This document shows positions 27,740 through 39,167 of a stretch of 64,000 nucleotides of DNA, one piece after another. Source of the stretch: Catenaria anguillulae PL171 (taxonomy: Eukaryota; Blastocladiomycota; Blastocladiomycetes; Blastocladiales; Catenariaceae). The position numbers and the translations under genes were made by a program. Below the pieces are notes generated by a model. That model searched no databases and had not been told where the DNA came from. It was given only the letters and a program-made list of their open reading frames with translations. The stretch lies in assembly GCA_002102555.1 (NCBI GenBank), contig MCFL01000007.1, positions 372,001 to 436,000 of the forward strand, given 5' to 3'. Positions within the stretch are counted from its first letter, which is position 1. Each line of letters starts with the position of its first letter.

Positions 27740-28389
27740 GACTGGTGGTTGAGGAGTGGATGGATGGGCGGAAAGTGATGGTGAGGGGACTGCGGAGACT
27801 TGGTAAGCAGCTATGGAATCAAGTCAAGGTCTGCCTCAGGTAACGCTCATCAACGCACCCGCGCAAGTGCTGACGGCGCACGAGAACAGTGCGCGAGTGG
27901 ACGTTCGCGGCCAGCAACAGCGACAGCGGCGATCAGTGATCACATTGCCTAGTGATGCAACATCTCAAGATCAACTCCTGAACGGGCGACACAACACAGA
28001 AATCACACGCCCCGCCAGTGTACATACTATGCAACTGCGGAACAATGAATGAATGCCTCAAGCACACGCCCAGGCACACAACCGAGCGCAATCACCTCGA
28101 GCTCCCGACCTTGCATCCGTCCCTCGACCCGCCCCCAACTCCCTCCCGCCCAGGTCCTGCCCAACAACTCGTCGGCCGCGTTGCCAACGAGCGCGTTCCC
28201 CTCGACTCTGCGACACGCCGGCCGTCCAAGGATTAATTTCCCCGCCCACCCGCCGACAGCCGACAGCCGCCAGCGCTCGTGACCTCCGTATTAGATCTGC
28301 TGTGCCTTGAAAATCCCTCGGCAACCGACCCTTGCATCGCTGCTCTCTGCCGTCCTTATTCATACCACCTCAAATTATCAACAACAAAA
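27740..28389. other. Divergent intergenic region
   Basis: About 650 bp between the start codons of the leftward secreted repeat protein and the rightward hydrolase. It should hold both promoters. Around 28070-28310 it is C-rich on the + strand, as a fungal 5' leader often is. No clear TATA box or open frame. Confidence 0.45.
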
Positions 28390-31389
28390 ATGGTCCTCGA
28401 CCACGTCTACGGCAAGCCCTCCACCACCTGGAAGCGCGTCGAGGCCATCTTGGTTGCGCTCGTCAGCATCAAGATCCTCAAGGCGTACCATGGCCAGCCC
28501 GCACCTGGCGGCAGGCCATTCGCCGACTCGACCGATCCCTGAAAAAGTATGCCCCATGGCAGATTGTGCTCGGAACTTTGACGTCAGGGTACTTGCTGTC
28601 AAAGTTTTCACTCTTCTTGTTCATGAACTGTGCGTTGAATTCATCTCTGCCATCTCCTGGTCAAACCACAGAGACTGACTGTTGGTCCTTGCATCCTGGG
28701 CCCCCTAGCCGCCGAGCCTTATGCCCGCTATGTAGGACAAACCAGTCATCTGCGCTTGTCTTCCAGTGCGATACCGAGCACTAACTTGTACTTCACATCC
28801 ACAGTACAACAAAAACTTTTACCGTGCAACATGGATCCTCACGTCACTTGACGCGGGCTTTTTCACGCCATGCCAATCAAGCCCAAATTCCTGCGCGACA
28901 CCTTGTCCATTGTCTTTACGCTCTTTTACCTCGTGTTCGCCAATCGAGCGACTACAAGGTCCGCCGAATGCGTGCAACGCCCACACTCGAAATGATGCGC
29001 TTGTCGTGGGAAAAGCAACGCCACCGCTCTTCAAGGCTTCAGTCGCGCTCTCCAGCCCAAGGTCAACTGGCTCAACAAGCGCATTCACTTGCCGCGGGCG
29101 CCCACCGCGTTCGGATACGATCCCAACGACCCAAGGACGACCGTCACGGAACTCGCCCTGTTCTTCTCTGGATCCGAGGCCGACTTGCCTCAAGTCCGCA
29201 CAGTGATTCTTCACATTCCTGGCGGTGGGTTTGTGTGCATGGGCCCAGACTGCCATGAAGACTATCTGGTCGATTGGGCACACCGGTCACCTTACACGCT
29301 TGTGGTGGCCGTCGACTACGGCAAGCACCCGAATACCCGTACCCTTACGCGCACAATGAGCTGTTGACCTGTACGCTCAATCCGCGAGACCAACGGCGAG
29401 TGCCTTGGGCTTGCCGGATGGTACAGCGAGCTTACCGTAACGACCAGTGTGTCGGGCCAGCCGCCGACAACCACGACCGATCGGCGGCGGCGCGAGCCCA
29501 TTCGCATCACAATCTCGGGTGATTCCGCGGGCGGTAATTTGGCCACGGGCGTCGTGTCGCGGTGCATTGAGAACAAGGTCATGTTGCCCGATGCCCTCAT
29601 TCTCATTTACCCGCACTTGAACTTTGACATGGCGTGCTGGCTGTCGCCACAGCAGCAAACACTCCTCAGGGTCGAGTCGGCAAAACATGTCAATGCACAT
29701 GTCGACATTCATCGCACACATTCCGGTGCGCATCTTTCGTCGCTGGCCCCGCTCTCGTCCACATCGGCAGCGCCTCCCTCAGTCGGGGCAACCCCCACGG
29801 CCGCTTCGGTCGCGCACGACCTCCAGGAATCCCAATCATCGCATTACACGGACTCGGAGGGTTACCCGCTCACCCGCAAACGATCCTTTTTTGAGCTGGC
29901 GAGCTCGAAATTGTCTGCGCTCCGGACCCAAAGCCACATACGGTGTTTGATGATTACGGCCAGCCACATTCGGCCACCATCGACCACCACCATGCGGATC
30001 ATATGGGCGTGCCTGCCGTCAACGTTTCTGCGTCGACGCCACCTAGATCGCCCATTTTCAGGAGCGTTCCGCTCTCTGAGGTGCCATCAGTGCCCGCAAC
30101 CACCTTGGACGGTGGATGTCCACTGGCATTAACGTCGCATATGGCACACTTTAATGATCGAGTCTTGACGCCCGAGGTACGATTCATTTGGCTCGTATCT
30201 TTATCGGCTCAAGCCAAAGACTAAATGCAACGTTTATGTGTGTATGTCCAATCACAGATCATGCGCGCGCTCGCCCTGCTGTACGTTGGGCCCTCGCCCG
30301 TGCCCGTGGACCTCGAGCACGACTACTACCTATCGCCGATCCGCACGCCCGATCACCTACTTGCGCAGTTCCCAAAGACGTACCTGCTTTGCGGCGAAAA
30401 GGATCCGCTTGTTGACGACACAGTCATCTTTGCGGGACGGCTGCGTGACGCCAAGCACCGTGCATGGTCGCGGACCGGGGCGAGGAACGGAGTGCCGTGT
30501 CCAATGGATACGGAGGTGTGCGAGGTGGTCATTATGGAGGGTGTTTCGCGTACGCAGTTTCTCTTTCGTATGTATGATCGAAAAACAGCCGCACAGACTG
30601 AACTTGGGGGCAAGCAACCCTTCACATGAATGTTATGTAGATGCCGTGCTTCAAATGCACGCCTTCCTGCCGGAAGCCAAAGACACTTTCCACTTGCTGC
30701 ACTCGTGGCTGCACGAGTCGCTCTTCCCGCACAATACCTCGAGCGCTGCCACGCAATGCTTTTCGCAAATGCGGCACCCGCCAACGCCCTCGTCCACCTC
30801 GACGCCGGCACGTGTCCCCGTGCTCAAGCCTGCGCCCACCAAGCCATCGCCAACCAAATCCCGATTCACCATTGGCGGCTCTGACATGGGCGGGCTTGCG
30901 GCGGCCGTGGCCTCGTCCTCGTCATCGGACGAGGCAGACTCGTCAGGCGCACCCATTATTGTACACCGCGCATCGCCCACGCGGTCGGCCAAATCCGCCG
31001 CCGGATCGCCATCGTCCACGTCACGCACCAGCAGCGGGCGGCCGTCGCCGTCGGTGGGAGCCAAGCAACCGGCACCCCATGCGGCCGAGGAAGACGTGCC
31101 GTTGTCGCCGAGCGGCGGCGAAGCGAGCAATGACGACCACTGGTACGAGTTTCGCGACAATGCGCGTGTGGCGCAAAACCTCTTGTTGGCGAGGCGCACT
31201 ATGCAGGTGTCGCAGGGCTTGTTTGATGGGCAGTCAAAGGAGCAGAAAGAGTCGTTCAAGTCACGCGTCGTGACACCGCCGGGCAAGGGAGCGAGTGCGA
31301 GTGCGGGCTCCAAGGCAAAGGCAAAGCAGAGTGCCGCGGAGAGCAACAAGCAAGTGGCGGCGGCCGAGGGGGCCACCGAGGCCGATTAA
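28390..31389 (+). CDS. Membrane-anchored HSL-type alpha/beta hydrolase
   Basis: This is a lipid or ester hydrolase of the hormone-sensitive lipase-like alpha/beta-hydrolase family, in its long fungal form. The N-terminus has membrane-type helices (AILVALVSIKIL, IVLGTLTSGYLL, IVFTLFYLVFANRA). The oxyanion loop is PGGGFVCMG (29220), the nucleophile Ser sits in SGDSAGGNLA (29517), the Asp in LLCGEKDPLVDD and the His in MEGVSHAVLQMH. Introns at 30177-30257 and 30550-30640 are well supported; the second joins the catalytic His in frame. Another intron lies between about 28630 and 28804. A low-complexity insert (about 29740-30150) separates the catalytic Ser and Asp, and a 200-residue Ser/Ala-rich tail follows the domain. 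Several one-base slips (near 28500, 28868, 29326, 29380 and 29940) must be bridged. The substrate, perhaps steryl or acyl esters, is inferred. Confidence 0.8.
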
Positions 31390-31706
31390 GGTCGCCGCTT
31401 TTGCTGTCTTTTTGTTTGGATTGTTGATTGCGTTGATTGGTGCTGTGATTGCGAGGGCAGGCGTGTGACCTGCCCCGTCATGTTTTTCCTGTCAAGTGTC
31501 ACTGTGATTTTCTTGCAAGTGTAATCTCATTTGAATGCCCTTGCCTTCCCTTGCTCTGCTCGAGTGGATGGAAGACATCTCCAGAGATGGCCTTGGGATG
31601 GTGGATTGAACAAACGGGTGCACAGACTCTCGAGACACCCCAATGACCGACACCAGCAGACACTGAACGATTTCCATCAAATCGGCATGCGAGAAGCCTG
31701 CTCTGT
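31390..31706. other. Convergent 3' gap
   Basis: About 317 bp between the 3' ends of the hydrolase (+) and the RRM gene (-). AT-richer than the coding sequence, with T-rich stretches just after the hydrolase stop; otherwise nothing notable. Confidence 0.4.
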
Positions 31707-32413
31707 TTACTCGGTTGAAATTAACGGTCGATAAGGCACCTTGTACGAGGCTGCAAACCCGCGAAACCCACAGTCATCGATCTCTGTTCCCACGGCATTG
31801 TCTCGCCACACTGATTGTTGTCCATGTCGAGGTGTCAGAAGGAAAACGTGAATTGTCTGAAAAGAGAAAGTAGCAGAGCATACATACATCGAACAACCGC
31901 CGGCCTCAAAACTACTGCAACCCCATCAATCACCACTTCCTCGCCAGCCTTGATGGCCTTTTCGACTGGATCCTCGGACATGTCGGTTGGTGGCCGCGGC
32001 AGAACCAGTGAATGCGCAGCAAACTGGACAAGGCCCCAAGATTTCGGCCGAAACGTGTCAGGGTCTTTAGGTATGCGTACGTCCTCGACAGCGCCGAATT
32101 GCGAAAAGTGCTTGTGCACACGAGATTCCGTCAACACCAGGTGGGTGCCTGATGAGGTGGCAAGCATGAGCGCGGGGCGTGTTGCTGCAGTCTCACGGCG
32201 CAAGACTTGGAGAGAGCGTGTGCCGGGGGGTGGCGGTTGGGGAGTAGGTGAGCGATGGCGGCTCTTGTGAATTGGCTGCTTGGATTCGGATTTGGAGGTG
32301 AATGGTCGATTTGCGACAGACGCCACGACGGCTGGTCGCCAAGATGGTGGCAGGGTAGCCGAGGCGAAGTGCGGTCCGAGCCGAGGGCCGAGGTTGGTGG
32401 TAACGGGGATCAT
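31707..32413 (-). CDS. RRM-domain protein, probably mitochondrial
   Basis: A small RNA-binding protein with one RNA-recognition motif. From ATG 32413 the first ~40 residues contain Arg, Ser and Ala but almost no acidic residues, as in a mitochondrial targeting peptide (MIPVTTNLGPRLG). The RRM follows: LVLTESRVHKHFSQFGAVED, with IPKDPDTFRPKSWGLVQF as the RNP1-like strand, then a conserved-looking EKAIKAGEEVVIDGVAVVL end. An intron starts with GTATGT near 31890; its acceptor is uncertain, so the last 30-35 residues could be in either of two frames, ending at 31707 or 31721. An ATG further upstream in the same frame (32530) would add a hydrophobic start. It resembles short organelle RRM proteins such as SLIRP, but I cannot assign an orthologue. 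Confidence 0.65.
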
Positions 32414-32766
32414 GATGATGTGCCTTGAGTTGGTGCGATGCATGTATGGGCGAATGCGTTTGGTGGATCCAGCGACGAATGCAATTGCAAAAAGCGGAGT
32501 GAGGAGTGAATAGCATGAAGAAGCGGGCAACCGGTCACGTTTTCCTCAATCCTCAATTGAAGGCCAATAGGAAGTGAACAGCAGCCGGCAACGACGGAGA
32601 TTGCAATTTGCAATGCACACAGCGAAACAACCGATGTCTATGTATTCAATATCACGACGAAAGAACTACATGCAATCCTATTGACGCCGATACCGATCTG
32701 GCCACCATCCCATCCAAAGACTCAGCCCTTATCATACCTGATTGCCCCCTCGGCCCACCCACAATC

Positions 32767-33770
32767 ATGACGGACGTCGATCAACAGCAACCCGACTTTC
32801 CTCGCTTTGTGTTCCCCGGTGACGCTGTCCCCGCCATCCCAGAGCCGTCCGATGCCGACATGGACGTTGACGGCGGCCCGCCCGCCGTCATTCTCGGCCC
32901 CGGTGTCCGCCGTGATGTGGATCAGGTCGTGGCGACCAAGGCTGGCATGCTCTACCACAACCCAGAGGGAAACAAGTGGTGGATTGATAGCGATCAGAAG
33001 CGGGTGGGTTGCTTTTTGCTGTCAGCATGGCGCAGCTAGCGGCTGGATTCGAGCTGACCCCGTCACATTGAACTGTGTTTTTTTCGTGCACGTGTAGTAC
33101 ACGCCAAGCGCAAACGAAAATGTGATTGGCGTGGTCACACACAGGCTTGCAGAGATGTTCCGGGTGGATATTGGCACTGCCCATCCGGCCGTCCTGTCAG
33201 CCATGGCATTTGAAGGCGCATCCAAGCGGAATCGGCCCAACTGCAACGTGCGTGATGTTGCATTTGTGATTTTCATCCGGCATGCACCATCTCACTGAAT
33301 TCCGTTCTCTCGGACGTTAGGTCGGTGATCTTGTTTATGCCCGCATTGCCGTCGCAAGCAAAGACATGGATCCCGAACTCGAGTGTGTCAACCCGCGCAC
33401 TGGCAAGTCGAGCGGATACGGTGTGCTCAAGGGTGGCTTTGTTGCCAAGGTCAGCCTCAAGACCTGCCGTGGGTGCGTTTTCTATGCTTTCTTGCTTCAG
33501 CAACAATCTGCGCTCGTCCTTACCTGCAGCTCCTCCATCATGTATCACAGCCTCATGTACACCAACAACCCAACAGCCAAGATTCTCGGCAAGTACTTTA
33601 CCTTTGAGCAAGCTGTTGGCCAGAACGGCCGCGTGTGGATCAATGCCCCCACGGCCGTCATGTCGGTTCGAATTGCCCGCGCGCTCGAGTTGTCGCAGTC
33701 CATGACCGAGGACGAGTTTGCAAGACATGTTAAGCAGTTGTCGGACGAGATCAAGCAGTCAAACAGCTAA
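32767..33770 (+). CDS. RRP40: Rrp40/EXOSC3, RNA exosome cap subunit
   Basis: Rrp40 is one of three S1/KH cap proteins of the RNA exosome, which guide RNA into the 3'-5' decay core. The conserved blocks are all present: GDLVYARIAVASKDMDPELE, KSSGYGVLKGGF and FEQAVGQNGRVWINAPTAV. Splicing is clear: exons 32767-33003, 33098-33247, 33321-33472 and 33551-33770. Each junction keeps frame, for example SDQKR|YTPSANENV and KTCRG|LMYTNN. The third intron (78 bp) is a multiple of three and free of stops. The first ~50 residues are acidic and Pro-rich. Length and order of parts match the family, and no frame slip is seen. It is divergent with the RRM gene, 353 bp away. Confidence 0.94.
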
Positions 33771-35273
33771 TGTATATGATTGTCGTGAGCAATGATACAT
33801 TTTTCTTGGCAAGTATTCATTCATCTTGAGTCTGCTTCACTCGATAGACTGCTGAACGCAAGATGCGAAGAAGTCCAGAGGAGATGATGCCTCCCGAACG
33901 ATCTGCAGAACGTCCAAGAAGGTGACTGGAACGCGTCGAGAAGGACGTTCTGGAATCGACATAAAGCCATCCCATCAGATAAGCCTGCACTTCGCCATCA
34001 GATAAGATTTTGCAGTGAATCGCCCTGCCAAGGCCCTTTCCGCCGCCAACAAGCGAAGGGTGGCCGCCAAGGGTTTTCTCTCTCTCTTTGACCTGCCCCT
34101 CATTTGTGACCCTGCTGGTCGTTTGATGCCCATAACTTCACGACTTCCGCCATGACTTGACCGACCCAATCTACTTGCACGCAAGGCCAGCCCGGTTGTG
34201 TCTTCATTTCCCCAGCAGGTTCCCGGTTGGATCACCTCCATCCTATGCCTGACCGTCAGGCACAAGACCCAAGATTGTCGATGGATCTGTGTTGACCCCC
34301 TGGCCATGGCGTCTCTAGCGCGACCGCAGACACCGCAAGCATTTCCAGTAACGCCCGAGCTCACATGCTTCCTGCTCATCAACTCAGCTTCTCGCCCTGA
34401 CCTTCACTGGCCCACCATGTCTTCGCCTCCGGTGCAAGCACACGCGCACGGCGCTTTGGACATACGTCGCTGGTCGGCCCATCTGCGCATTGCAGCTGGT
34501 CATACAGACCCGCGGGCTCTACCCTCGCGGATGCCTGTCCCCACCTCTGATCGTCCTCAACACACGTTTTCGGGTCGACCGGATGGCTCGTTTGCACGTT
34601 TTCGTCCGTTTCCCTTGTTTATCCACCCCCAGGTCTTGGCATTTTCATGTGGACACATTGCATGCGTGTGTGATTGGCGGGCCGAATGATTACTGTCGCC
34701 TTGCATCCTCTTGGATGTGTCGGCAGAACCTGTCGTTTTCATCCAAATAACGTGACACTCTGGCAAGGATCGGCACCCTTTCCTCCTGGATCTCGACGCT
34801 TCTGAGAGCAATATCTTGGTCATTTCTGGTCGGATTGTAATGAGAGTAGTACGAGCGGAATCTGGGAAGTGAGAGCTTTGCAATGGTGCCAGAATAAAAA
34901 TTGATCGATTAGGAGCTAAGTGGTTGCTGAGCGAAAAATTCCACCCACTGACGAGCCTGCTGATCCCGCCCGTGAACCAACTCATGTCAGCCAAATTCGA
35001 AAATGCTGCGCCTCGTGCACTTTTGCAACATGTGCAAGCATCGAGCAGGGAGGCTCGTACGGCCGCTTTGGATCGAAACCCAACCGACCAACCGTACTTT
35101 GGCTGTGCCTTGGCTCGACATCGAGCTTGCTGACCGTCGCTGGTATAAAGATGGACCCACTCCCCCCTTCACTCTCGCTAGCTGCTGAGTAGCAACTCAA
35201 GCTCCATGCCATTCCAGCAAAGCCTGACTACCCCTTGAACCTCACCAACACAACTTCACACATCTATCCCACC
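33771..35273. other. 1.5-kb intergenic region upstream of ferritin
   Basis: No gene I can support. Short open frames on both strands (for example + 34198-34689) have no recognisable domain and uneven composition. The last 130 bp include a TATA element and a leader for ferritin. No repeats or RNA genes noticed. Confidence 0.45.
35144..35150 (+). promoter_or_regulatory. TATA element upstream of ferritin
   Basis: TATAAAG lies 124 bp before the ferritin ATG, followed by a C-rich leader. Position and orientation suit a core promoter. No iron-responsive element was recognised in the leader by eye. Confidence 0.5.
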
Positions 35274-36008
35274 ATGTCGATTGCTCGCCAAAACTACGAC
35301 ACCACTGCCGAGGAGGGTCTCAACGCCCAAATCAACATGGAACTCGTTCGTTTTTTCGTACCTTCATGTCGCGTCGACCTTCAGCCGAGGGAGCGCGGCG
35401 GCTATGCCGACGTCGAGGGCGTGGCGATGACACAGAAAGCGATTGCTAACGCGCATTTCTCACCTTTTCGTCCAAAATCCACAGAAAGCCAGCCATATTT
35501 ACCTCTCCATGTACGCCTACTTCTCGCGCCCGGACGTTGCTCTGCCCGGTCTGGCCAAGTTCTTCAAGGATTCGTCCGACGAAGAGCGGGAGCACGGCGA
35601 AAAAATGATCGAATACCAGAACATGCGCGGCGGCAAGGTTGTCCTGCAAACGATCCAAGCGCCGGAAATCGAGTGGGGATCCGCCAAGAATGCCATGGAG
35701 TTCACCTTGTCGCTGGAAAAGGAGGTCAACAAGGCCTTGCTCAAGCTCCACTCGTTTGCCGAGCAGTCCAACGACCCGCAGTTTTGCGACTTCATTGAGG
35801 GCAACTTTTTGAACGAGCAAGTCGAGGGTATGCCTCTCTAACCAATCTCGCTCATGTGGTCTGGGCGATTACTCACGCACCGCTTGTCATTGCTTCTGCA
35901 GCCATTGAGAAGATTTCCAACCTCTTGACGCAGCTCAACCGGGTCGGCGGCGAAGGTCTCGGCCTTTACTTGTGGGACCAAGAATTGCTCAAGCACTCCG
36001 CCCACTAA
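35274..36008 (+). CDS. Ferritin (heavy-chain type)
   Basis: Ferritin stores iron as a 24-subunit shell; heavy-type chains oxidise Fe(II) at a di-iron site. The four-helix bundle reads clearly: [20 protein letters not shown] (helix A with its Glu), then [19 protein letters not shown] (helix B with Glu, Glu and His), [19 protein letters not shown] (helix C) and [19 protein letters not shown] (helix D). The protein is about 170 residues, normal for the family. Exons are 35274-35345, 35485-35827 and 35902-36008, joined as MEL|KASHI and VE|AIEK. The first intron, 139 bp, is the longest well-defined intron in the window. The ferroxidase residues look present, so an active enzyme is likely. No signal peptide is seen, so it is probably cytosolic. 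Confidence 0.95.
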
Positions 36009-37445
36009 ATCAGTGCCTCCCTGGCCTCAATTCATCTCGTCTCTCAGTTACCCCCTTGTACATTCCCAGCTTGTTGTCATCTTCCTTGTTTTCGTGTCTT
36101 CGGTTACAGTCTTACATACATATCATTCGGTGTTTCACTTCCTGTGCATCAGCGTAGGACCGCATGTCCAGCATGGTGTCAAGCTGCTGATAGTGGCGTT
36201 GCGGGCGCGCCGCGTGGTTGGACAGAATGAAGCAGGCAAGGTAGGCAATTTGTGCGTGGCGGCGGCCGACGCTTCAAGCTCCCCACTGGTTTCCCAACTC
36301 CTTACCGCACTGGCAAGAAGAGGTGAGACATCGGGTATCCGACTGTGTTTGGTCGCAACGAACAAAACAATGGAGGCTCGACGGTCAGCAATTAGTCGTG
36401 TGGAGGAAGTGTAATACCCAACATTATTTACACTTTGGACACTGTCCATAGCAGCATCTATTTGCACTCTGTACTCGCCTCTCCCCAATGGATTCTCTCA
36501 AGTATGAACAGATCCCTGGTGAATGATCTCTGACATCGACAGGCGGTGCAACGGCAAGCGAAAATGACACTCATCTCAATCCCATCTTCACACGGCAGCG
36601 ACACATTTCATGAGGGCCTTGGGAATGGAGCCTTGTCAGCACTTGGGGCGAAACTTGAACGCGTCGCATTTCAGTCACCCGGTCGCCTGAGCCACGGCGC
36701 AGCGGTGCAGAAAAGAACCTGCGGCACTGAATATACTCTCCGCGGCCGGCGCAGGATGCGCCATGACATGCTTGGATACCAGTTGAGGGTAGTTTCTTGA
36801 TGAAGAGTGATTGCGTTGGGTGAGCATGGGGAAAAAAGAGAGTCGGCCGATTCAGTTGGTTGCCTTGGCGAAACGGACAGTGTGGATGTCGAGAGCCGGT
36901 TAAGGAGAGTACCTGAGCAAGACCATGGCCAAAATAGTCCATTGTTCAAGCTCCATAAATCCATAAGAGTCACTTGTACCCCTGTCTCACGCGCTGCGCG
37001 CTGCGTCCTCCCATCTGGTGGCCATCCACAGCAGCACCACTCACCCACTGTCGCCCGCCACTTCTCCATCATCGTCGAATACTTTTCTGAACTCTTGAGC
37101 TGCTGGTCCAGCTCAACTTGGAACCTACGACACAAAATCCTCTCTCCCGGCTCACCTACGCCGTAATTGCCTCCAAGTTCTGGCCCTGGAACTCGTCCCA
37201 CTTCCTCTTGGCACACGCGCACGTACTGCTCCCCACTGCGCAGTAAGGTTGTTGCCATTTCCCACCTGGTCAACGCCAACGCCTGTCGTGTTCCATCTTC
37301 AGCTCCGGCGCCCACTCGTGCCACCACGACCCAAAAGTATCCCAATCTTCCTGCACTTGTGCGTGTGAGCCGTGCGTACATATACAAGTACCATCCACAC
37401 CGTTCCACGACAATCCAGTCCAGAACAGCTCCATACAATAGAGCA
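36009..37445. other. 1.4-kb intergenic region
   Basis: Between ferritin and the RhoGAP gene. Open frames here are fragmentary, or are the antisense shadow of the low-complexity RhoGAP N-terminus. I see no gene. A C-rich leader precedes the RhoGAP start. Confidence 0.4.
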
Positions 37446-38801
37446 ATGCCACCTCCGCCACCTCCAACAACGACTTCGTCTTCATCTCCCATCCCGATTC
37501 CCATCCGCCTAGACAAACCCGTACCGCCACTACCACCTGCCGCAATGACCGTCAGCAACATGCACTCGTCAACGACAACGGCGTCAGCAACGACGACGAT
37601 GGCCAGCGCCGGCTCCAACACCAGCAACAATAGACGCAGACCGTCAGCAGACCAGCACCATTCCCACCACCACCACTTTTTCCCTTCGCGAAGTAGCAGT
37701 GCCCACAGCCACAAGCTCTCGTCGTCGCCCAGCTCATCCTCCTCCTCGTCACCCATGCTCATGTTTCGGTCCATTGTTGCCGTTGTCAAGGACAAGTTTT
37801 CATCATCGAGCGGGTCGTCCAGCCACGACCGTTCCCACGGCTCGCCCGGCTCCGACTCTGGCTTGTCGTCAACGCCACCACACACCATGAGCTCCATCAG
37901 CTCCTCAAGTATCATTTCGCAATCCGAAACATCCATCTCGACCATTGGCTCGTCCCGGTCCATTCCACTCTCGCAAGCCTCTGCCCGGCGGCCCTCGGGC
38001 GACGTTCAGTCTTCGACTTCCTTCTCGTTCGCAGCGCTCTCATCCCCACCCGCCTCGCCTGCACCCCTCTTGCGCGCCATTCCCGTGCCTCCCGGGTCCC
38101 CCAAACCCACTGGCGCACCGCTCGCTTCATTGGATGGCATCCCCGACCTTGTCCGTGAATCCTTTGCCTACATTGAGCGCCACGGTGCCACAGTCGAGGG
38201 CATTTACCGCACTGCATGCCCCGGTGCCGACCTGCTAGCTGAATGGGCAGCACAATTCGACTCGAAATCCGGACGGCGCATGGTCCCGCGTGACTTGGAC
38301 GCAGAATACGCGCCAGATGCCGTTGCCCAGGCTGTGAAAAACTACTTCAAGGCCTTACCCGAAGAAGTCATTGCCCCGCGACACGTGGTGGCCATCTGGG
38401 ATCTGATTCACGCCGAAAAGCAACGAGCGGCGGCCCTGGCAGCTGCCGGCGGCGACGCCGTGGACAGTGGCACGGACGAGGATGCGGCGGCTGCGTCCTT
38501 GGTGGCCAAAAAGGCTACCATGGTTGCCATCCGTGCCTATGTGCGCGCCAACTTGATTCGCCCACATCGTCTCATGCTTGCGGCCGTGTTGCGGCACTTG
38601 CAGGTGATGGCCGGGCATGCGGACAAGACCAGGGTCACGGCAAAAACGCTCAGCATGCTGTGGCCGGCGGTCGTGTGCTGTCCGCATGCCACGGCGCATT
38701 CCATGGAGGTGATTGAGGAGGCCATGTTTCTCAAGGCGCAGGCGCCCGGACCGTTCGAGTGGATGATCGAAAATGCAAAGGAGATGACAGTCGGGTGGTA
38801 A
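37446..38801 (+). CDS. RhoGAP-domain protein
   Basis: RhoGAP proteins switch off Rho/Rac/Cdc42 GTPases and so shape actin and polarity. The first ~210 residues are low complexity (Pro, Ser, His runs). The C-terminal ~240 residues form the GAP domain: GIPDLVRESFAYIERHGA, then EGIYRTACPGADLL, whose Arg is the expected catalytic arginine finger, then AVAQAVKNYFKALPEEVI and LMLAAVLRHLQVMAGHAD. The domain runs to the stop with no break or intron. The start at 37446 (MPPPPPPTTTSS) is the first ATG of the open frame; the frame extends upstream without ATG, so a further 5' exon cannot be ruled out. A 30-residue Ala/Asp-rich insert (AAALAAAGGDAVDSG) interrupts the GAP domain. Target GTPase unknown. 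Confidence 0.85.
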   Translation: MPPPPPPTTTSSSSPIPIPIRLDKPVPPLPPAAMTVSNMHSSTTTASATTTMASAGSNTSNNRRRPSADQHHSHHHHFFPSRSSSAHSHKLSSSPSSSSSSSPMLMFRSIVAVVKDKFSSSSGSSSHDRSHGSPGSDSGLSSTPPHTMSSISSSSIISQSETSISTIGSSRSIPLSQASARRPSGDVQSSTSFSFAALSSPPASPAPLLRAIPVPPGSPKPTGAPLASLDGIPDLVRESFAYIERHGATVEGIYRTACPGADLLAEWAAQFDSKSGRRMVPRDLDAEYAPDAVAQAVKNYFKALPEEVIAPRHVVAIWDLIHAEKQRAAALAAAGGDAVDSGTDEDAAAASLVAKKATMVAIRAYVRANLIRPHRLMLAAVLRHLQVMAGHADKTRVTAKTLSMLWPAVVCCPHATAHSMEVIEEAMFLKAQAPGPFEWMIENAKEMTVGW

Positions 38802-39167
38802 ATCACCTAGTACAACAAACCCGTTTCATTTGTATGGCGTGTGAAAAGCGCATTGTATCCTTTCTTTTCTTTCTTGCGGCGCATTTGGCAGCCATGCATT
38901 GACTTGTCCTTGCGACTTTCGATGTGATTTTCGCTGATTATGTGTGGTTGTTTGCCTGGCGCGATTCCAAACCCATTTTGCCCCCAGCCGTTGACTTGCT
39001 GTCCTTTCGTGAATACACATTTTCCCTCCTCGGTTCAAATCAAGAGTCTATCAGCTGTGAGAGTGTGTATTGCGTGCGTGCGTGCAAGTGAAGAAAAGAC
39101 AAGAAATGGTCAGGAAATGGTACAAGAGAAAAACAGCCGAGAAAGACAGACTCACATGCACGATCAC

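Noticed and set aside
34198-34689. 163-residue + strand open frame upstream of ferritin
   Set aside because: No domain, uneven composition and no supporting splice signals; likely chance in GC-rich sequence.
36671-37963. 430-residue open frame on the - strand
   Set aside because: It lies antisense to the low-complexity RhoGAP N-terminus; its Asp/Glu/Trp/Val-rich composition is the mirror of Ser/Thr/Pro/His codons, with no domain.
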